Shown: positions 8,875 to 18,167 of the stretch, one piece after another
Position numbering within the stretch: position 1 is the stretch's first letter
How the letters are laid out: each line of letters starts with the position of its first letter
NCBI RefSeq assembly: GCF_000971295.1
Contig: NZ_LANJ01000046.1
Span: forward strand, 124,001-188,000
DNA from: Devosia epidermidihirudinis
GTDB lineage: Bacteria > Pseudomonadota > Alphaproteobacteria > Rhizobiales > Devosiaceae
Length of the DNA stretch: 64,000 bases
Direction: 5' to 3'
Position numbers and translations under genes: made by a program
The notes under the pieces: model-generated
Seen by the model: only the letters and a program-made list of their open reading frames with translations
The model's database searches: none
What the model was told of the DNA's origin: nothing

Positions 8875-9807
8875 ATGACCATCGAGATTCTGCAGACCGG
8901 CAAGTTGCTTGCCAGTTGCGAACAGGCGCTGTCCGAGCGTTTCACCGTGCACAAGCTGCACGAGCAGGCCGACCCCAAGGCCTGGCTGGCTGCCAATGGT
9001 GCGCGCATCCGCGCCCATGCTGGCGCCAATGTGCAGGCCGACCTGATGGACGCTCTGCCCAATCTCGAAATCATTTCCAGCTTTGGCGTCGGCTATGACA
9101 GCATCGACGTCAAAGAGGCCAAGGCCCGCAATATCCGCGTCACCAACACGCCCAACGTGCTCAACGATGCCGTGGCCGAGCTGACCATTGGCCTGATGAT
9201 CGGGCTGGCCCGTCGTATTCCCCAGGCGGACCAATATGTGCGCCAGGGCAAGTGGCCCACCTTGGGCAACATGCCCCTGTTCAGCGAACTCACCGGCAAG
9301 ACCGTGGGCATTCTGGGCCTTGGCCGCATCGGCAAGGAAATCGCCAATCGCGCCCAGGCCATGAAGATGCGGGTCATCTATAGCGGTCGCAAGCGCCAGC
9401 CCGCTGAGCCGCATGTCTATTACAGCGATCTCACCGCCATGGCCCGCGACAGCGACTGGCTCGTCATCATCGCTCCCGGCGGCAAAGGAACGGACCGCAT
9501 CGTCTCGCGCGAAGTGCTCGAAGCCCTCGGCCCCAAGGGCATGCTGGTCAATGTCTCGCGCGGCACGCTGATCGACGAACCTGCCATGCTCGAACTTCTG
9601 CAGAACGGTGGCCTTGGCGGCGCGGCGCTCGACGTTTTCGAAAAAGAGCCCTCGGTACCCGAAGCCTTTTTCGCGCTCGACAACGTCGTCCTCTCGCCCC
9701 ATCAGGGCAGCGCCACCACCCAGACCCGCGACGCCATGGGCGCGCTTCTGGTCGCCAATCTCGATGCCCATTTCGCCGGCGAACCGCTCATTTCAGCGGT
9801 GGTGTAA
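8875..9807 (+). CDS. D-2-hydroxyacid dehydrogenase (glyoxylate/hydroxypyruvate reductase type)
   Basis: 310 residues. Reduces 2-keto acids such as glyoxylate or hydroxypyruvate with NAD(P)H. The C-terminal-half Rossmann core shows VGILGLGRIGKEIA, and the catalytic triad is visible as Arg in NVSRGTLIDE, Glu in DVFEKEP and His in LSPHQGSAT. The IISSFGVGYDSID segment is shared with GhrB/GyaR-like enzymes. The longer frame from 8824 lacks a ribosome-binding site; the ATG at 8875 follows AAGAGGAG by 7 bases. Only 4 bases separate it from the small monooxygenase-like gene downstream, so the two are surely cotranscribed. Exact substrate is unresolved. Confidence 0.93.
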   Translation: MTIEILQTGKLLASCEQALSERFTVHKLHEQADPKAWLAANGARIRAHAGANVQADLMDALPNLEIISSFGVGYDSIDVKEAKARNIRVTNTPNVLNDAVAELTIGLMIGLARRIPQADQYVRQGKWPTLGNMPLFSELTGKTVGILGLGRIGKEIANRAQAMKMRVIYSGRKRQPAEPHVYYSDLTAMARDSDWLVIIAPGGKGTDRIVSREVLEALGPKGMLVNVSRGTLIDEPAMLELLQNGGLGGAALDVFEKEPSVPEAFFALDNVVLSPHQGSATTQTRDAMGALLVANLDAHFAGEPLISAVV

Positions 9808-9811
9808 GATC

Positions 9812-10132
9812 ATGAGTTCCGCGCCAGATGAGCGAATGGTTCGCATTGCCGAGCTGGAAATTCACAGCGCGGACCTCGACCACTATCGGGCCTATCTCGA
9901 AGAGGAGATTGCGGCCTCGGTTGAACGCGAGCCCGGCGTGCTGATGTTGCACGCCGTGGCAGACCGCGCCGACCCCACCAAAATCCGCATCCTCGAAGTC
10001 TACGCCAACCGCGAGGCCTACGAGACCCACATCACCACGCCGCATTTCCTCAAATACAAACTCGGCACCGCCGACATGGTCAAATCCCTGCGCCTGGTCG
10101 ACGTCGATCCGATCATTCTGGCGGCGAAATAG
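9812..10132 (+). CDS. Antibiotic biosynthesis monooxygenase (ABM) family protein
   Basis: 106 residues of the dimeric ferredoxin-like ABM/YgiN fold. Diagnostic segments are RIAELEIHSADLDHYRAYL, the EREPGVLMLHAV strand-turn, and YANREAYETHITTPHFLKY, where the conserved His lies in ETHITTPHF. Such proteins act as quinol monooxygenases or autoinducer/oxidised-metabolite-handling proteins; the substrate cannot be read. It begins 4 bases after the dehydrogenase stop, so a joint role in handling a keto or hydroxy acid by-product is plausible. ATG 9836 is an alternative in-frame start. Confidence 0.88.
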   Translation: MSSAPDERMVRIAELEIHSADLDHYRAYLEEEIAASVEREPGVLMLHAVADRADPTKIRILEVYANREAYETHITTPHFLKYKLGTADMVKSLRLVDVDPIILAAK

Positions 10133-10144
10133 GGGGCGTCGACC

Positions 10145-10534
10145 TCAAGCCGGGGATTTCCAGTCAATCCGCTCCCCCTTGCGGGGAGTAGCGGGGGTGC
10201 GATGCTTCAACACGTCACTGAGCGTCGTGAACACTCCATCCGGATTGCCAAGAACATCGCTATTGGTGAATCGCACAACCTCATAGCCCCTTGATTTGAG
10301 ATAGTACGTCCGCCGCGTATCATGTCTGGCAGCCGCGATGGTCCCGTGCGTGTCGCCGTCAATCTCCACGATTAATGCCGCGTGATGGCACACAAAATCC
10401 GCATAATACGGCCCGATTTGAGCCTGTCGCCGAAAATGAAATCCGGATTTGCGAAGTGTGTAGATGATCTGCCAGAACCGGCGTTCAGCTGGTGTTTGCG
10501 CCGCGCGCAGCTGACGGGCCCGTGTCAGACTCAT
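10145..10534 (-). CDS. DUF559 protein (PD-(D/E)xK / Vsr-like nuclease fold)
   Basis: 129 residues matching the DUF559 family, related to very-short-patch-repair-type restriction-fold nucleases. The N-terminal part MSLTRARQLRAAQTPAERRFW is the typical opening, followed by FHFRRQAQIGPYYADFVC, where the Asp is the first catalytic acid, and ALIVEIDGDTH with the E/D pair. YEVVRFTNSDVLGNPDGV is the classic C-terminal part. The last residues (about TPATPRKGERID) are encoded by a palindromic repeat at 10172-10188, and further copies lie upstream at 10559-10579 and 10640-10660. Biological role of the family is not established. Start chosen at Met 10532-10534; an upstream Met in the repeat region is less likely. 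Confidence 0.9.
   Translation of the reverse strand: MSLTRARQLRAAQTPAERRFWQIIYTLRKSGFHFRRQAQIGPYYADFVCHHAALIVEIDGDTHGTIAAARHDTRRTYYLKSRGYEVVRFTNSDVLGNPDGVFTTLSDVLKHRTPATPRKGERIDWKSPA
10172..10188. repeat. Family-A palindrome inside the DUF559 3' end
   Basis: CTCCCCCTTGCGGGGAG, one copy of the window's GC-rich palindrome, here read through as codons for the C-terminus of the DUF559 protein, which stops at 10145. This suggests the repeat and the gene have moved or grown together (inference). Confidence 0.8.
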
Positions 10535-10544
10535 AGCTCTGTGA

Positions 10545-10676
10545 CCCCCACCCTTGATCCCTCCCCGCAAGGGGGAGGGAGACGACTGGCCCCCCAGCCG
10601 TCACAACATTGACTGACACTCCGCCCCCCTCAGTCAACACCCTCCCCCTTGCGGGGAGGGATCAAGGGTGGGGGTG
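10545..10676. repeat. Inverted pair of family-A palindromes upstream of DUF559
   Basis: Two palindromes, 10559-10579 and 10640-10660, each carry the flank CCCCCACCCTTGAT or its complement ATCAAGGGTGGGGG, so the outer arms (10545-10560 and 10660-10676) are inverted copies of one another about 80 bases apart. This is a BIME-like arrangement. The gap 10535-10711 holds no other gene. Confidence 0.85.
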
Positions 10677-10711
10677 GTCCCTCAGCCCACACCTGAGCCC
10701 TGCACAGCCCC

Positions 10712-11173
10712 TCAGGCCACTGCCATAAAAATCCGGTGCGGTTCCCCACTCATGAGCAGCACATCCGACACGGCCCAGCCTTCGCGTGCAAGGAGCGGAT
10801 CGGCCGACGCCGTCAGCGCATAAACCCGCTTCTGCCCCAGCCGCCGCGCCTCTGTGCGGGCTCGGCCCAGCAGCGCTGTTGCGACCCCGTGCCGCCGCCA
10901 TTTTGGCGCCACCACAAGTCCGCTCAACCATGGGGAGCGCTCGGTCACCATGCCGCCCGAGGTTGCCGTCAGCGCGCAGGTGCCGACAATATTGCCGTCA
11001 CCCAGCGCCACAATGCCCAGCGGCAGGCCATCGCGCCGCATCCGTTCGCTGAGATCGGTGCGCGCAGAAGCGCCGCGTGGATTGTACCAATCGGGCCAGG
11101 TGGCATCGAGCAGCGCGGTCAGGCCCTCAATGGCGTCGGGGTGGTCGATCAGCAATGCAGTGGTAATCGTCAT
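10712..11173 (-). CDS. GNAT-family N-acetyltransferase
   Basis: 153 residues of the GNAT fold. The acetyl-CoA motif A is visible as LSGLVVAPKWRRHGVATALLGRARTEA (V-x-x-x-[RQ]-[RH]-x-G-x-[AG] pattern), followed by the strand KRVYALTASADPLLAREGW, typical of small-molecule acetyltransferases. Upstream is the acceptor-recognition part with NIVGTCALTAT. Substrate unknown. Two adjacent ATGs exist (11171-11176) behind AAAGGCAGG; the downstream one, giving MTITTALLIDHPD, was chosen on spacing. It is divergent from the alpha-glucosidase gene with a 109-base shared upstream region. Confidence 0.88.
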   Translation of the reverse strand: MTITTALLIDHPDAIEGLTALLDATWPDWYNPRGASARTDLSERMRRDGLPLGIVALGDGNIVGTCALTATSGGMVTERSPWLSGLVVAPKWRRHGVATALLGRARTEARRLGQKRVYALTASADPLLAREGWAVSDVLLMSGEPHRIFMAVA

Positions 11174-11282
11174 CATCCTGCCTTTCTCGCACAGCTTACC
11201 TGCTTCACACGGCGATTCCATCCGGCCTCGCAACCGGTTAGCCTCTCCGTCGTTGAACAGCCAGGCAAAGCAGGAGCAAGGC

Positions 11283-12914
<1,632 letters not shown>

Positions 12915-12926
12915 CCCACAAAAAGA

Positions 12927-12951
12927 GACCCCCGCGCCAGGCACGGGGGTC
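12927..12951. terminator. Hairpin between convergent genes
   Basis: GACCCCCG and CGGGGGTC form an 8-bp stem around a 9-base loop, 12 bases after the alpha-glucosidase stop and 26 bases before the stop of the opposing small gene. An A-rich run precedes it (CAAAAAGA), giving a U tract on the minus strand. It probably terminates both directions, better on the minus strand. Confidence 0.7.
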
Positions 12952-12977
12952 ACTCTTGGCAGGCTTATGGCCAGGGA

Positions 12978-13259
12978 TCAGCCAACCTGCTGCAGAGTTG
13001 AGGGGTCAAAGAACTGCATGCCGACCGTGCCGTCTGGTTTGGTCACATAGGCGCGGATGCAGCCGTTCCAGTCTTCAACGCTCGAGACGTTGACGCCCCG
13101 GTTGGCCAGCGCATTAATAATCGCTGTATCATTGTCAGAAATGGATGTGGTCGAGTCACAGGCCACCATGGTCCCTACGCTCGATGCAGCCTGGGCTGGC
13201 ATGGCGACGGCGGCAAGGCTCAGTCCGGCAAAAGCGGCGGCAGCAGCAAATTTGATCAT
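12978..13259 (-). CDS. Small secreted protein, first of a tandem paralogous pair
   Basis: 93 residues. A Sec signal peptide is clear: MIKFAAAAAFAGLSLAAV with cleavage after MPAQA. The mature part has two cysteines (CDSTTS and NGCIRAYV) and ends GCIRAYVTKPDGTVGMQFFDP. That C-terminal motif is repeated almost exactly in the neighbour at 13398-13703, so the two are paralogues; both should be periplasmic. AAGGACG lies 7 bases before ATG. I do not recognise a named family. The cysteine pair suggests a disulphide. Confidence 0.8.
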   Translation of the reverse strand: MIKFAAAAAFAGLSLAAVAMPAQAASSVGTMVACDSTTSISDNDTAIINALANRGVNVSSVEDWNGCIRAYVTKPDGTVGMQFFDPSTLQQVG

Positions 13260-13397
13260 AACAAAACGTCCTTGAAAATATGTTCGGGAGAACGCTCTGA
13301 TCATGCCGTCAATGGCCCGGCAGTGCCAATTAAAGCCCTGTTATGTTTATGAAATTTTGGAAATTGACGGTAATGTGACGGCAAGGTTCGCCAGCGG

Positions 13398-13703
13398 CTA
13401 CTCGACCCGACGATAGCTGTTGGGGTCAAAAAACTGCATTTCGATGCCGCCTTCAGGCTTGCGCACATAGGCGCGAATGCAGCTGCCCCAACGCTCGACG
13501 CTGGTGGCATCCACGCCCTTGGCGCGCAGGCGCTGCAGATCGAATTCGTTGCGGTCGCTCTCGGAAAACTTCTCGCCAACTGACACCCCAAATGACAGCT
13601 GAATGCCGGGCGTGGCGTCATTGCACATGGGGCCGGCAAGGGCGGGACCAGCGGCGAGGGCGAAGGCAAGGGCAGTCAGGCTCAGGGTGATGCGTTTGGA
13701 CAT
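13398..13703 (-). CDS. Small secreted protein, second of the tandem pair
   Basis: 101 residues with a signal peptide (MSKRITLSLTALAFALA, cleavage near GPALA). The mature chain contains Cys in PMCND and in WGSCIRAYV, and closes with CIRAYVRKPEGGIEMQFFDP, matching its neighbour (12978-13259) over about 25 residues. The central part NEFDLQRLRAKGVDATSVERWGSC aligns with NDTAIINALANRGVNVSSVEDWNGC of the neighbour, so homology covers most of the mature protein. GGAGA lies 6 bases before the start. Unknown function; probable periplasmic protein. Confidence 0.8.
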   Translation of the reverse strand: MSKRITLSLTALAFALAAGPALAGPMCNDATPGIQLSFGVSVGEKFSESDRNEFDLQRLRAKGVDATSVERWGSCIRAYVRKPEGGIEMQFFDPNSYRRVE

Positions 13704-13719
13704 CGCGAGTCTCCGTTTC

Positions 13720-14781
13720 CTACTGCCTCTGCCCTTCCATTGTGGCGGCCTCGCGGCGGCGGATCACCACCACAACCGCTGGGATGGCAAAGCTCAGCAT
13801 CAACAGGCGGATTACATGGTGCGCGGCGATAAACGCCGTATCATAGCCCAGCGCGATGCCGAGCGCGCCCATGCCTTCCAGCGCTCCCGGCGATAGCCCC
13901 AGCCACACCTGGCCAAACGGCATTTGCACGATGCTGGCCACGATCCAGGCCATCACCGTCACAATGGCCACCGTCATCGAGGTGGCAATCAGCCCGCCCC
14001 AAGCAGCCTGCAGGAATTCCCGGCGCGAAATCCCGGAAAAGCGCGACCCGATCAGCGCGCCGGTCATAATGAAGGTGATCAGCACCAGCGGGCCGGGCAG
14101 GGCTGCGGTATAGAGCCCGCCCAGCTTTGCCACTGTCGCCACGGCCATTGCCCCCAGCACAAACCCTGCCGGCACCTTGAGCCACACAAAGATCTGCCCG
14201 CCAACAATGCAGGCCGCCGCCAGCGCCAGCAGTTCCCACCATTGCAGCGTCGTCGTCACCACGCTGACGTCGAAATGCTCGATGGGCAGGATCATCGCGC
14301 CGATCGGCACGCAGATGGTCAGCATCATGATGCGGATGACCTGGATGATCACGATCTGTCTGGCGTCGCCTACACCCGAGGCGGCAATGCCCATGACGAA
14401 GGATAGGTGTCCGGGAAACGAGCTGAGATAGGCCGTGCCCGCATCCAGCTTGAACAGCTTCGTCAGCATCCACCCCGTCGCGGCAATAATCAGCACCAGC
14501 TCGATCGCCAGCGCGGCAATGCTCACCGGCCAGCGGGTGATCAGGCTGAGGCTGTCCGGTGCCACGCTTGCGCCCATCGACATGCCGACCAGCAGAAACG
14601 CCACATCGCGCAGCCGGTCGGGCATAGCCACCTTCACCCCCGCCATCGCTGCCGCCGTCACCGCCATGGCCCCGCCCATCAGCCATCCGGCAGGCAAGCC
14701 CACCAGGGTCGCCAACGCGCCCCCGGCAGCGGCAATGACAAGGGTGAGCAGGGTGGGGAGCAGAGACGAAGGGACGGTCAT
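13720..14781 (-). CDS. AbrB-family membrane protein (AbrB duplication, putative transporter)
   Basis: 353 residues, very hydrophobic, about ten to eleven membrane helices arranged as two similar halves. Each half has the AbrB-duplication pattern: GLPAGWLMGGAMAV in the first and KVPAGFVLGAMAVATV in the second; SFPGHLSFVMGIA and LSPGALEGMGALGIALG are the paired PG motifs. Old annotations call these ammonia monooxygenase, without support. Some members affect AidB-like or regulator phenotypes; transport substrate unknown. ATG 14779-14781 was chosen; a GTG at 14791-14793 sits beside a GGA-rich stretch that belongs to a REP element. It overlaps no gene and may be cotranscribed with the M20 gene upstream. 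Confidence 0.85.
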   Translation of the reverse strand: MTVPSSLLPTLLTLVIAAAGGALATLVGLPAGWLMGGAMAVTAAAMAGVKVAMPDRLRDVAFLLVGMSMGASVAPDSLSLITRWPVSIAALAIELVLIIAATGWMLTKLFKLDAGTAYLSSFPGHLSFVMGIAASGVGDARQIVIIQVIRIMMLTICVPIGAMILPIEHFDVSVVTTTLQWWELLALAAACIVGGQIFVWLKVPAGFVLGAMAVATVAKLGGLYTAALPGPLVLITFIMTGALIGSRFSGISRREFLQAAWGGLIATSMTVAIVTVMAWIVASIVQMPFGQVWLGLSPGALEGMGALGIALGYDTAFIAAHHVIRLLMLSFAIPAVVVVIRRREAATMEGQRQ

Positions 14782-14792
14782 AAATCTTGCCA

Positions 14793-14886
14793 CGACCTCG
14801 TCCTTCGACAGGCTCAGGATGAGGTCTACTCTGGTGTAGAGGTCTATCCGCAGACCTCATGGTGAGCCTGTCGAACCACGAGGTCG
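14793..14886. repeat. Family-B REP pair, inverted (BIME-like)
   Basis: Two ~35-base units in opposite orientation: CGACCTCGTCCTTCGACAGG and onward to GATGAGGTCT, then AGACCTCATGGTGAGCCTGT and onward to ACGAGGTCG, separated by about 24 bases. Each unit can fold because of the GACCTC/GAGGTC ends. Same family at 20145-20179, 45922-46014 and 63207-63298. Lies between the M20 hydrolase and the AbrB gene. Confidence 0.88.
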
Positions 14887-14895
14887 GGCTTGGCG

Positions 14896-16065
14896 CTAGC
14901 CAATCGGCAAGGCGCGCTCTGCCAGCTTTGCCCAATAGCTTGCACCAACGGGAATGATCTCGTCGTTGAAATCATAGGTGTCGGTGTGCAGCTCGGAACT
15001 GTCGCCATTGCCGAGGAAGATATAGGCGCCCGGCCGGGCTTCCAGCATGAACGAGAAGTCCTCGCCACCCATCGATGGCGGCGCATTGGTGTCGACGCGG
15101 TCCTCGCCGACCACTTCCTTGGCCACTTCCGCGGCAAAGTCCGTCTGCGCCTGCGTATTGACCGTCACCGGATAACCGCGCGCATAGCGAATGGTGGCTT
15201 CGGCGCCAAAGCTGCGGGCAATCTGGGGCACGAAGTCATTGAGCCGCGCCTCGATCAGATCCTGCACCCCGCCATCCAGCGTGCGCACCGTCCCGGTGAT
15301 CTTGGCCGATTTGGAAATCACATTGTCCGCCTCGCCGGCCTCGACCATGGTCACCGACAGCACAGCGCTTTGCAGTGGGTCGACATTGCGCGACACGATG
15401 GACTGCATGGCCACGATCATATTGGCCGCCACGATGATCGGATCGATCGTGGTCTGCGGCCGTGCGGCATGGCCACCAACGCCATTGATGTCGATATAGA
15501 AGCGGTCGGTCGCGGCCATGATGCCGCCGACGCGAATGCCAAACTGTCCCGCTGGCATGCCCGGCCAATTGTGCAGGCCATAAAATTCGTTAATGGCAAA
15601 CCGCTCGGCCAGCCCGTCCTTGAGCATTTCCTTGCCACCGCCGCCGCCTTCTTCCGCGGGCTGGAAGATCACCGCAATACGGCCATCGAAATTGCGCGTC
15701 TCGGCCAGATACTTCGCAGCGCCCAGCAGCATGGCGGTGTGTCCGTCATGACCGCAGGCATGCATCTTGCCCGCTTCGGTGCTGGCATAGGCCTTGCCGG
15801 TCCGTTCGGTCACAGGCAGCGCATCCATGTCGGCGCGCAGCCCGATGGTGCGGCCACTGGTATTGGCTCGGCCATTGATAATCCCGACCACGCCAGTTTG
15901 GCCCAAGCCGGTCACCACCTCATCGCAGCCAAACGCTTTGAGCTTTTCCGTCACCAGTCCAGCCGTCCGATGCACATCGAACAGGATTTCCGGATGCGCG
16001 TGAAAGTCCTGGCGCCACTGGGCGATTTCGTCGTGGAACTCGGCGATGCGGTTGAGAATGGGCAT
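14896..16065 (-). CDS. M20-family amidohydrolase (hippurate/N-acyl amino acid hydrolase type)
   Basis: 389 residues, cytoplasmic metallopeptidase-like enzyme that cleaves N-acyl amino acids or related amides. Metal and catalytic motifs of the family: GLRADMDALPV, GKMHACGHDGHTAMLLGAA, VIFQPAEEGGGGGKEML, and C-terminal PSMGGEDFSFMLE; the lid domain holds NGVGGHAARPQTTIDPI. This set matches HipO/IAA-amino-acid hydrolase relatives. The start at 16063-16065 (MPILNRIAEFHDEIAQWR) fits the family; the longer open frame upstream is not conserved in type. The natural substrate cannot be deduced. Confidence 0.92.
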   Translation of the reverse strand: MPILNRIAEFHDEIAQWRQDFHAHPEILFDVHRTAGLVTEKLKAFGCDEVVTGLGQTGVVGIINGRANTSGRTIGLRADMDALPVTERTGKAYASTEAGKMHACGHDGHTAMLLGAAKYLAETRNFDGRIAVIFQPAEEGGGGGKEMLKDGLAERFAINEFYGLHNWPGMPAGQFGIRVGGIMAATDRFYIDINGVGGHAARPQTTIDPIIVAANMIVAMQSIVSRNVDPLQSAVLSVTMVEAGEADNVISKSAKITGTVRTLDGGVQDLIEARLNDFVPQIARSFGAEATIRYARGYPVTVNTQAQTDFAAEVAKEVVGEDRVDTNAPPSMGGEDFSFMLEARPGAYIFLGNGDSSELHTDTYDFNDEIIPVGASYWAKLAERALPIG

Positions 16066-16403
16066 GAAAGGTCCGAAACAGTCTACTCTGGGACAGTGTC
16101 GCTGCCCCAATCCATGCCGTCAACACTAGTGCGATCAAGGTTAAGACACCATGTCGCTCATGCAAGCCGCTACCACCGCGCCATCAGTTGTCATCTCTCC
16201 CCCTCGCGGGGAGGGAAGCGAGATAGGACTTAGCTGGCTAAGTCCGTCATCGAGCCGGATGGGGGGCTCACCCACGCACGGAGCCCTCCCACCCCCGGTA
16301 CCCTTTTCCAACAAACCTGACTCAACTAGCCCAAATTTGCGCCTGCGCGGCTTGCCCGTCCGGACCATATTTGTCATGACACGGCCAACTTGCAGGAGCC
16401 CCC
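16066..16403. other. Intergenic region with repeats and probable etfBA promoter
   Basis: Between the divergent M20 and etfB genes. It holds a family-A palindrome (16197-16213), a perfect inverted repeat GGACTTAGC-TG-GCTAAGTCC (16226-16245) and a GC-rich GGGGGG...CCCCCG stretch near 16260-16300. The last 90 bases, which are less GC-rich, probably contain the etfB promoter, but no convincing -35/-10 pair was assigned. No protein-coding frame here looks real. Confidence 0.6.
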
Positions 16404-17162
16404 ATGAAAATCCTGGTCGCCATCAAGCGCGTCGTCGATCACAACGTCCGTATCCGGGTCCGTCCCGATGGGTCTGGCGTTGAAACCACTGGCGTTCGCA
16501 TGTCGATGAACCCGTTCTGCAAACACGCTGTGGAAGCAGCTGTGCAGCTGTCCGAGGCTGGGCATGGCGATGAAATCGTCGTTGTCTCCATCGGCCCCAA
16601 AGTGGCCAATGATGTGATCCTGACCGCGCTCGCCATGGGTGCCCACCGCGGCATTCTCATCGAGACCGATGCCGAGCTCGAAACCCTCGCCATCGCCAAG
16701 CTGTTGGCCAAAGTCGTCGCCGAGGAAAACCCTGATATCGTGCTGCTGGGCAAGCAGGCCGTTGACGACGATAGCAATCACGTTGGCCAGATGCTCGCGG
16801 CCCTCACCAATCGCCCACAGGCGACGTTCGCTTCGGAGATCAAGGTGGTCGGGCAGGGGCTCGAGGTTACCCGCGAGGTCGATTTCGGCCGCGAAACTGT
16901 CGCCATTCCATTGCCCGCCATTGTCACCGCCGATCTGCGTCTCAATACCCCGCGCAATGCCGCGCTGCCCATGGTGATGAAGGCGCGCTCCAAGCCGCTG
17001 TCCGTTCGTCCGGCGGCAGAATTCGGCGTCGATCTGGCCCCGCGCCTCACCGTCGAAAAGATATCCCCGCCCGCCGAGCGCGTGGCAGGAAAGACCGTGG
17101 GTTCGGTTGCCGAGCTGGCTGCCTTCATTGCCAACGATGTTTCTGCGATGGAGGCCCTCTGA
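16404..17162 (+). CDS. etfB: Electron transfer flavoprotein, beta subunit
   Basis: 252 residues, standard length. With EtfA it forms a soluble FAD- and AMP-containing heterodimer that takes electrons from acyl-CoA and other dehydrogenases and delivers them to ETF-ubiquinone oxidoreductase. The N-terminus MKILVAIKRVVDHNVRIRV and MNPFCKHAVEAAVQL are typical, and the ETF beta signature lies in the REVDFGRETVAIPLPAIVTADLRLN segment. CAGGAG lies 5 bases before ATG. Stop and etfA start overlap (17160-17164), so the two are translationally coupled. Confidence 0.97.
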   Translation: MKILVAIKRVVDHNVRIRVRPDGSGVETTGVRMSMNPFCKHAVEAAVQLSEAGHGDEIVVVSIGPKVANDVILTALAMGAHRGILIETDAELETLAIAKLLAKVVAEENPDIVLLGKQAVDDDSNHVGQMLAALTNRPQATFASEIKVVGQGLEVTREVDFGRETVAIPLPAIVTADLRLNTPRNAALPMVMKARSKPLSVRPAAEFGVDLAPRLTVEKISPPAERVAGKTVGSVAELAAFIANDVSAMEAL

Positions 17163-18106
17163 TGTCGGTTCTCGTTCTTGCCGATCACGATCTGGGCACG
17201 CTCTCGCCCGCCACGGCCCGCGTGGTCAATGCGGTCGCCCAGTTGGGCCCCGTTGATGTGCTGGTTATCGGCGAAGGTGTCGACGAGGTGGCAAAAGCCG
17301 CAGCGTCCCTCGTTGGCGTGGCTAAGGTATTGATTTCACAGAGTGATGCATTCGCATCTGCACCAGCAGATTCAGCCGTCGCGCTACTGGAAACGTTAGC
17401 AGTCCGCTATCAGTTTGTAGCCACATCGGCAGGTTCGGTTGGCAGGGACGTTATTCCGCGCCTCGCCGCCAAACTCGACCTCATGCCGATCACCGATGTG
17501 GTCAAAATCCTCGGCCCCAACAGCTTCGAGCGGCCCATCTATGCGGGCAACGCGGTTCAGACCGTCACCAGCAACCAGCCTCGCCAGCTGCTGACCCTGC
17601 GCGCCTCGGCCTTCCGCGCCGCCGCATCAGGCAATGCCGCGCCGATTGAGCCGGTCGTCGCGACGGGCATCACCACCACGGCCAAGATCATCGCGGCGCA
17701 TCGCACCGAAAGCGATACGCCCGACCTCGCCACTGCCCAGATCGTGGTCGGTGGTGGTGTTTCGGTCGGTTCGGCCGAAGGCTTCAAACTCATTGAAACG
17801 CTTGCCAAAAAGCTCGGTGCAGCCGTTGGTGCCACCCGCGCTGCGGTCGATGCGGGCTACGCCCCCAATGATTGGCAGGTGGGCCAGACCGGGAAGATCA
17901 TCGCCCCAGATCTCTACATCGCCATCGGTATTTCCGGCGCGCTCCAGCATCTCGCCGGCATTCAGGGCGCCAAAAAGATCGTCGCCATCAACACCGATGC
18001 CGAAGCCCCGTTGAGCAAACTTGCCGACGTCCTGCTGGTTGGTGATCTCTTTGATGTGGTTCCTCAATTGATCGCCGAACTCGATCGCTTGGGCGTCAAA
18101 AGCTGA
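17162..18106 (+). CDS. etfA: Electron transfer flavoprotein, alpha subunit
   Basis: 314 residues. Binds the FAD of the heterodimer. The C-terminal FAD domain is clear from about 190: VVGGGVSVGSAEGFKLIE, then AVGATRAAVDAGYAPNDWQVGQTGKIIAPDLYIAIGISGALQH, the conserved ETF alpha signature, and KKIVAINTDAEAPL. The N-terminal Rossmann-like part begins MSVLVLADHDLG. ATG overlaps the etfB stop by one base. A hairpin with a T run follows at 18122. Confidence 0.97.
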   Translation: MSVLVLADHDLGTLSPATARVVNAVAQLGPVDVLVIGEGVDEVAKAAASLVGVAKVLISQSDAFASAPADSAVALLETLAVRYQFVATSAGSVGRDVIPRLAAKLDLMPITDVVKILGPNSFERPIYAGNAVQTVTSNQPRQLLTLRASAFRAAASGNAAPIEPVVATGITTTAKIIAAHRTESDTPDLATAQIVVGGGVSVGSAEGFKLIETLAKKLGAAVGATRAAVDAGYAPNDWQVGQTGKIIAPDLYIAIGISGALQHLAGIQGAKKIVAINTDAEAPLSKLADVLLVGDLFDVVPQLIAELDRLGVKS

Positions 18107-18121
18107 ATTGCAAAATCCTGC

Positions 18122-18147
18122 GCGCCGCCTATAAAGACGGCGCTTTT
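18122..18147 (+). terminator. Rho-independent terminator after etfBA
   Basis: GCGCCG and CGGCGC form a 6-bp stem around a 10-base loop, followed at once by TTTT. It lies 16 bases after the etfA stop and 20 bases before the aminotransferase start. Confidence 0.65.
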
Positions 18148-18167
18148 CCCACCGGAATGATCCTGAC

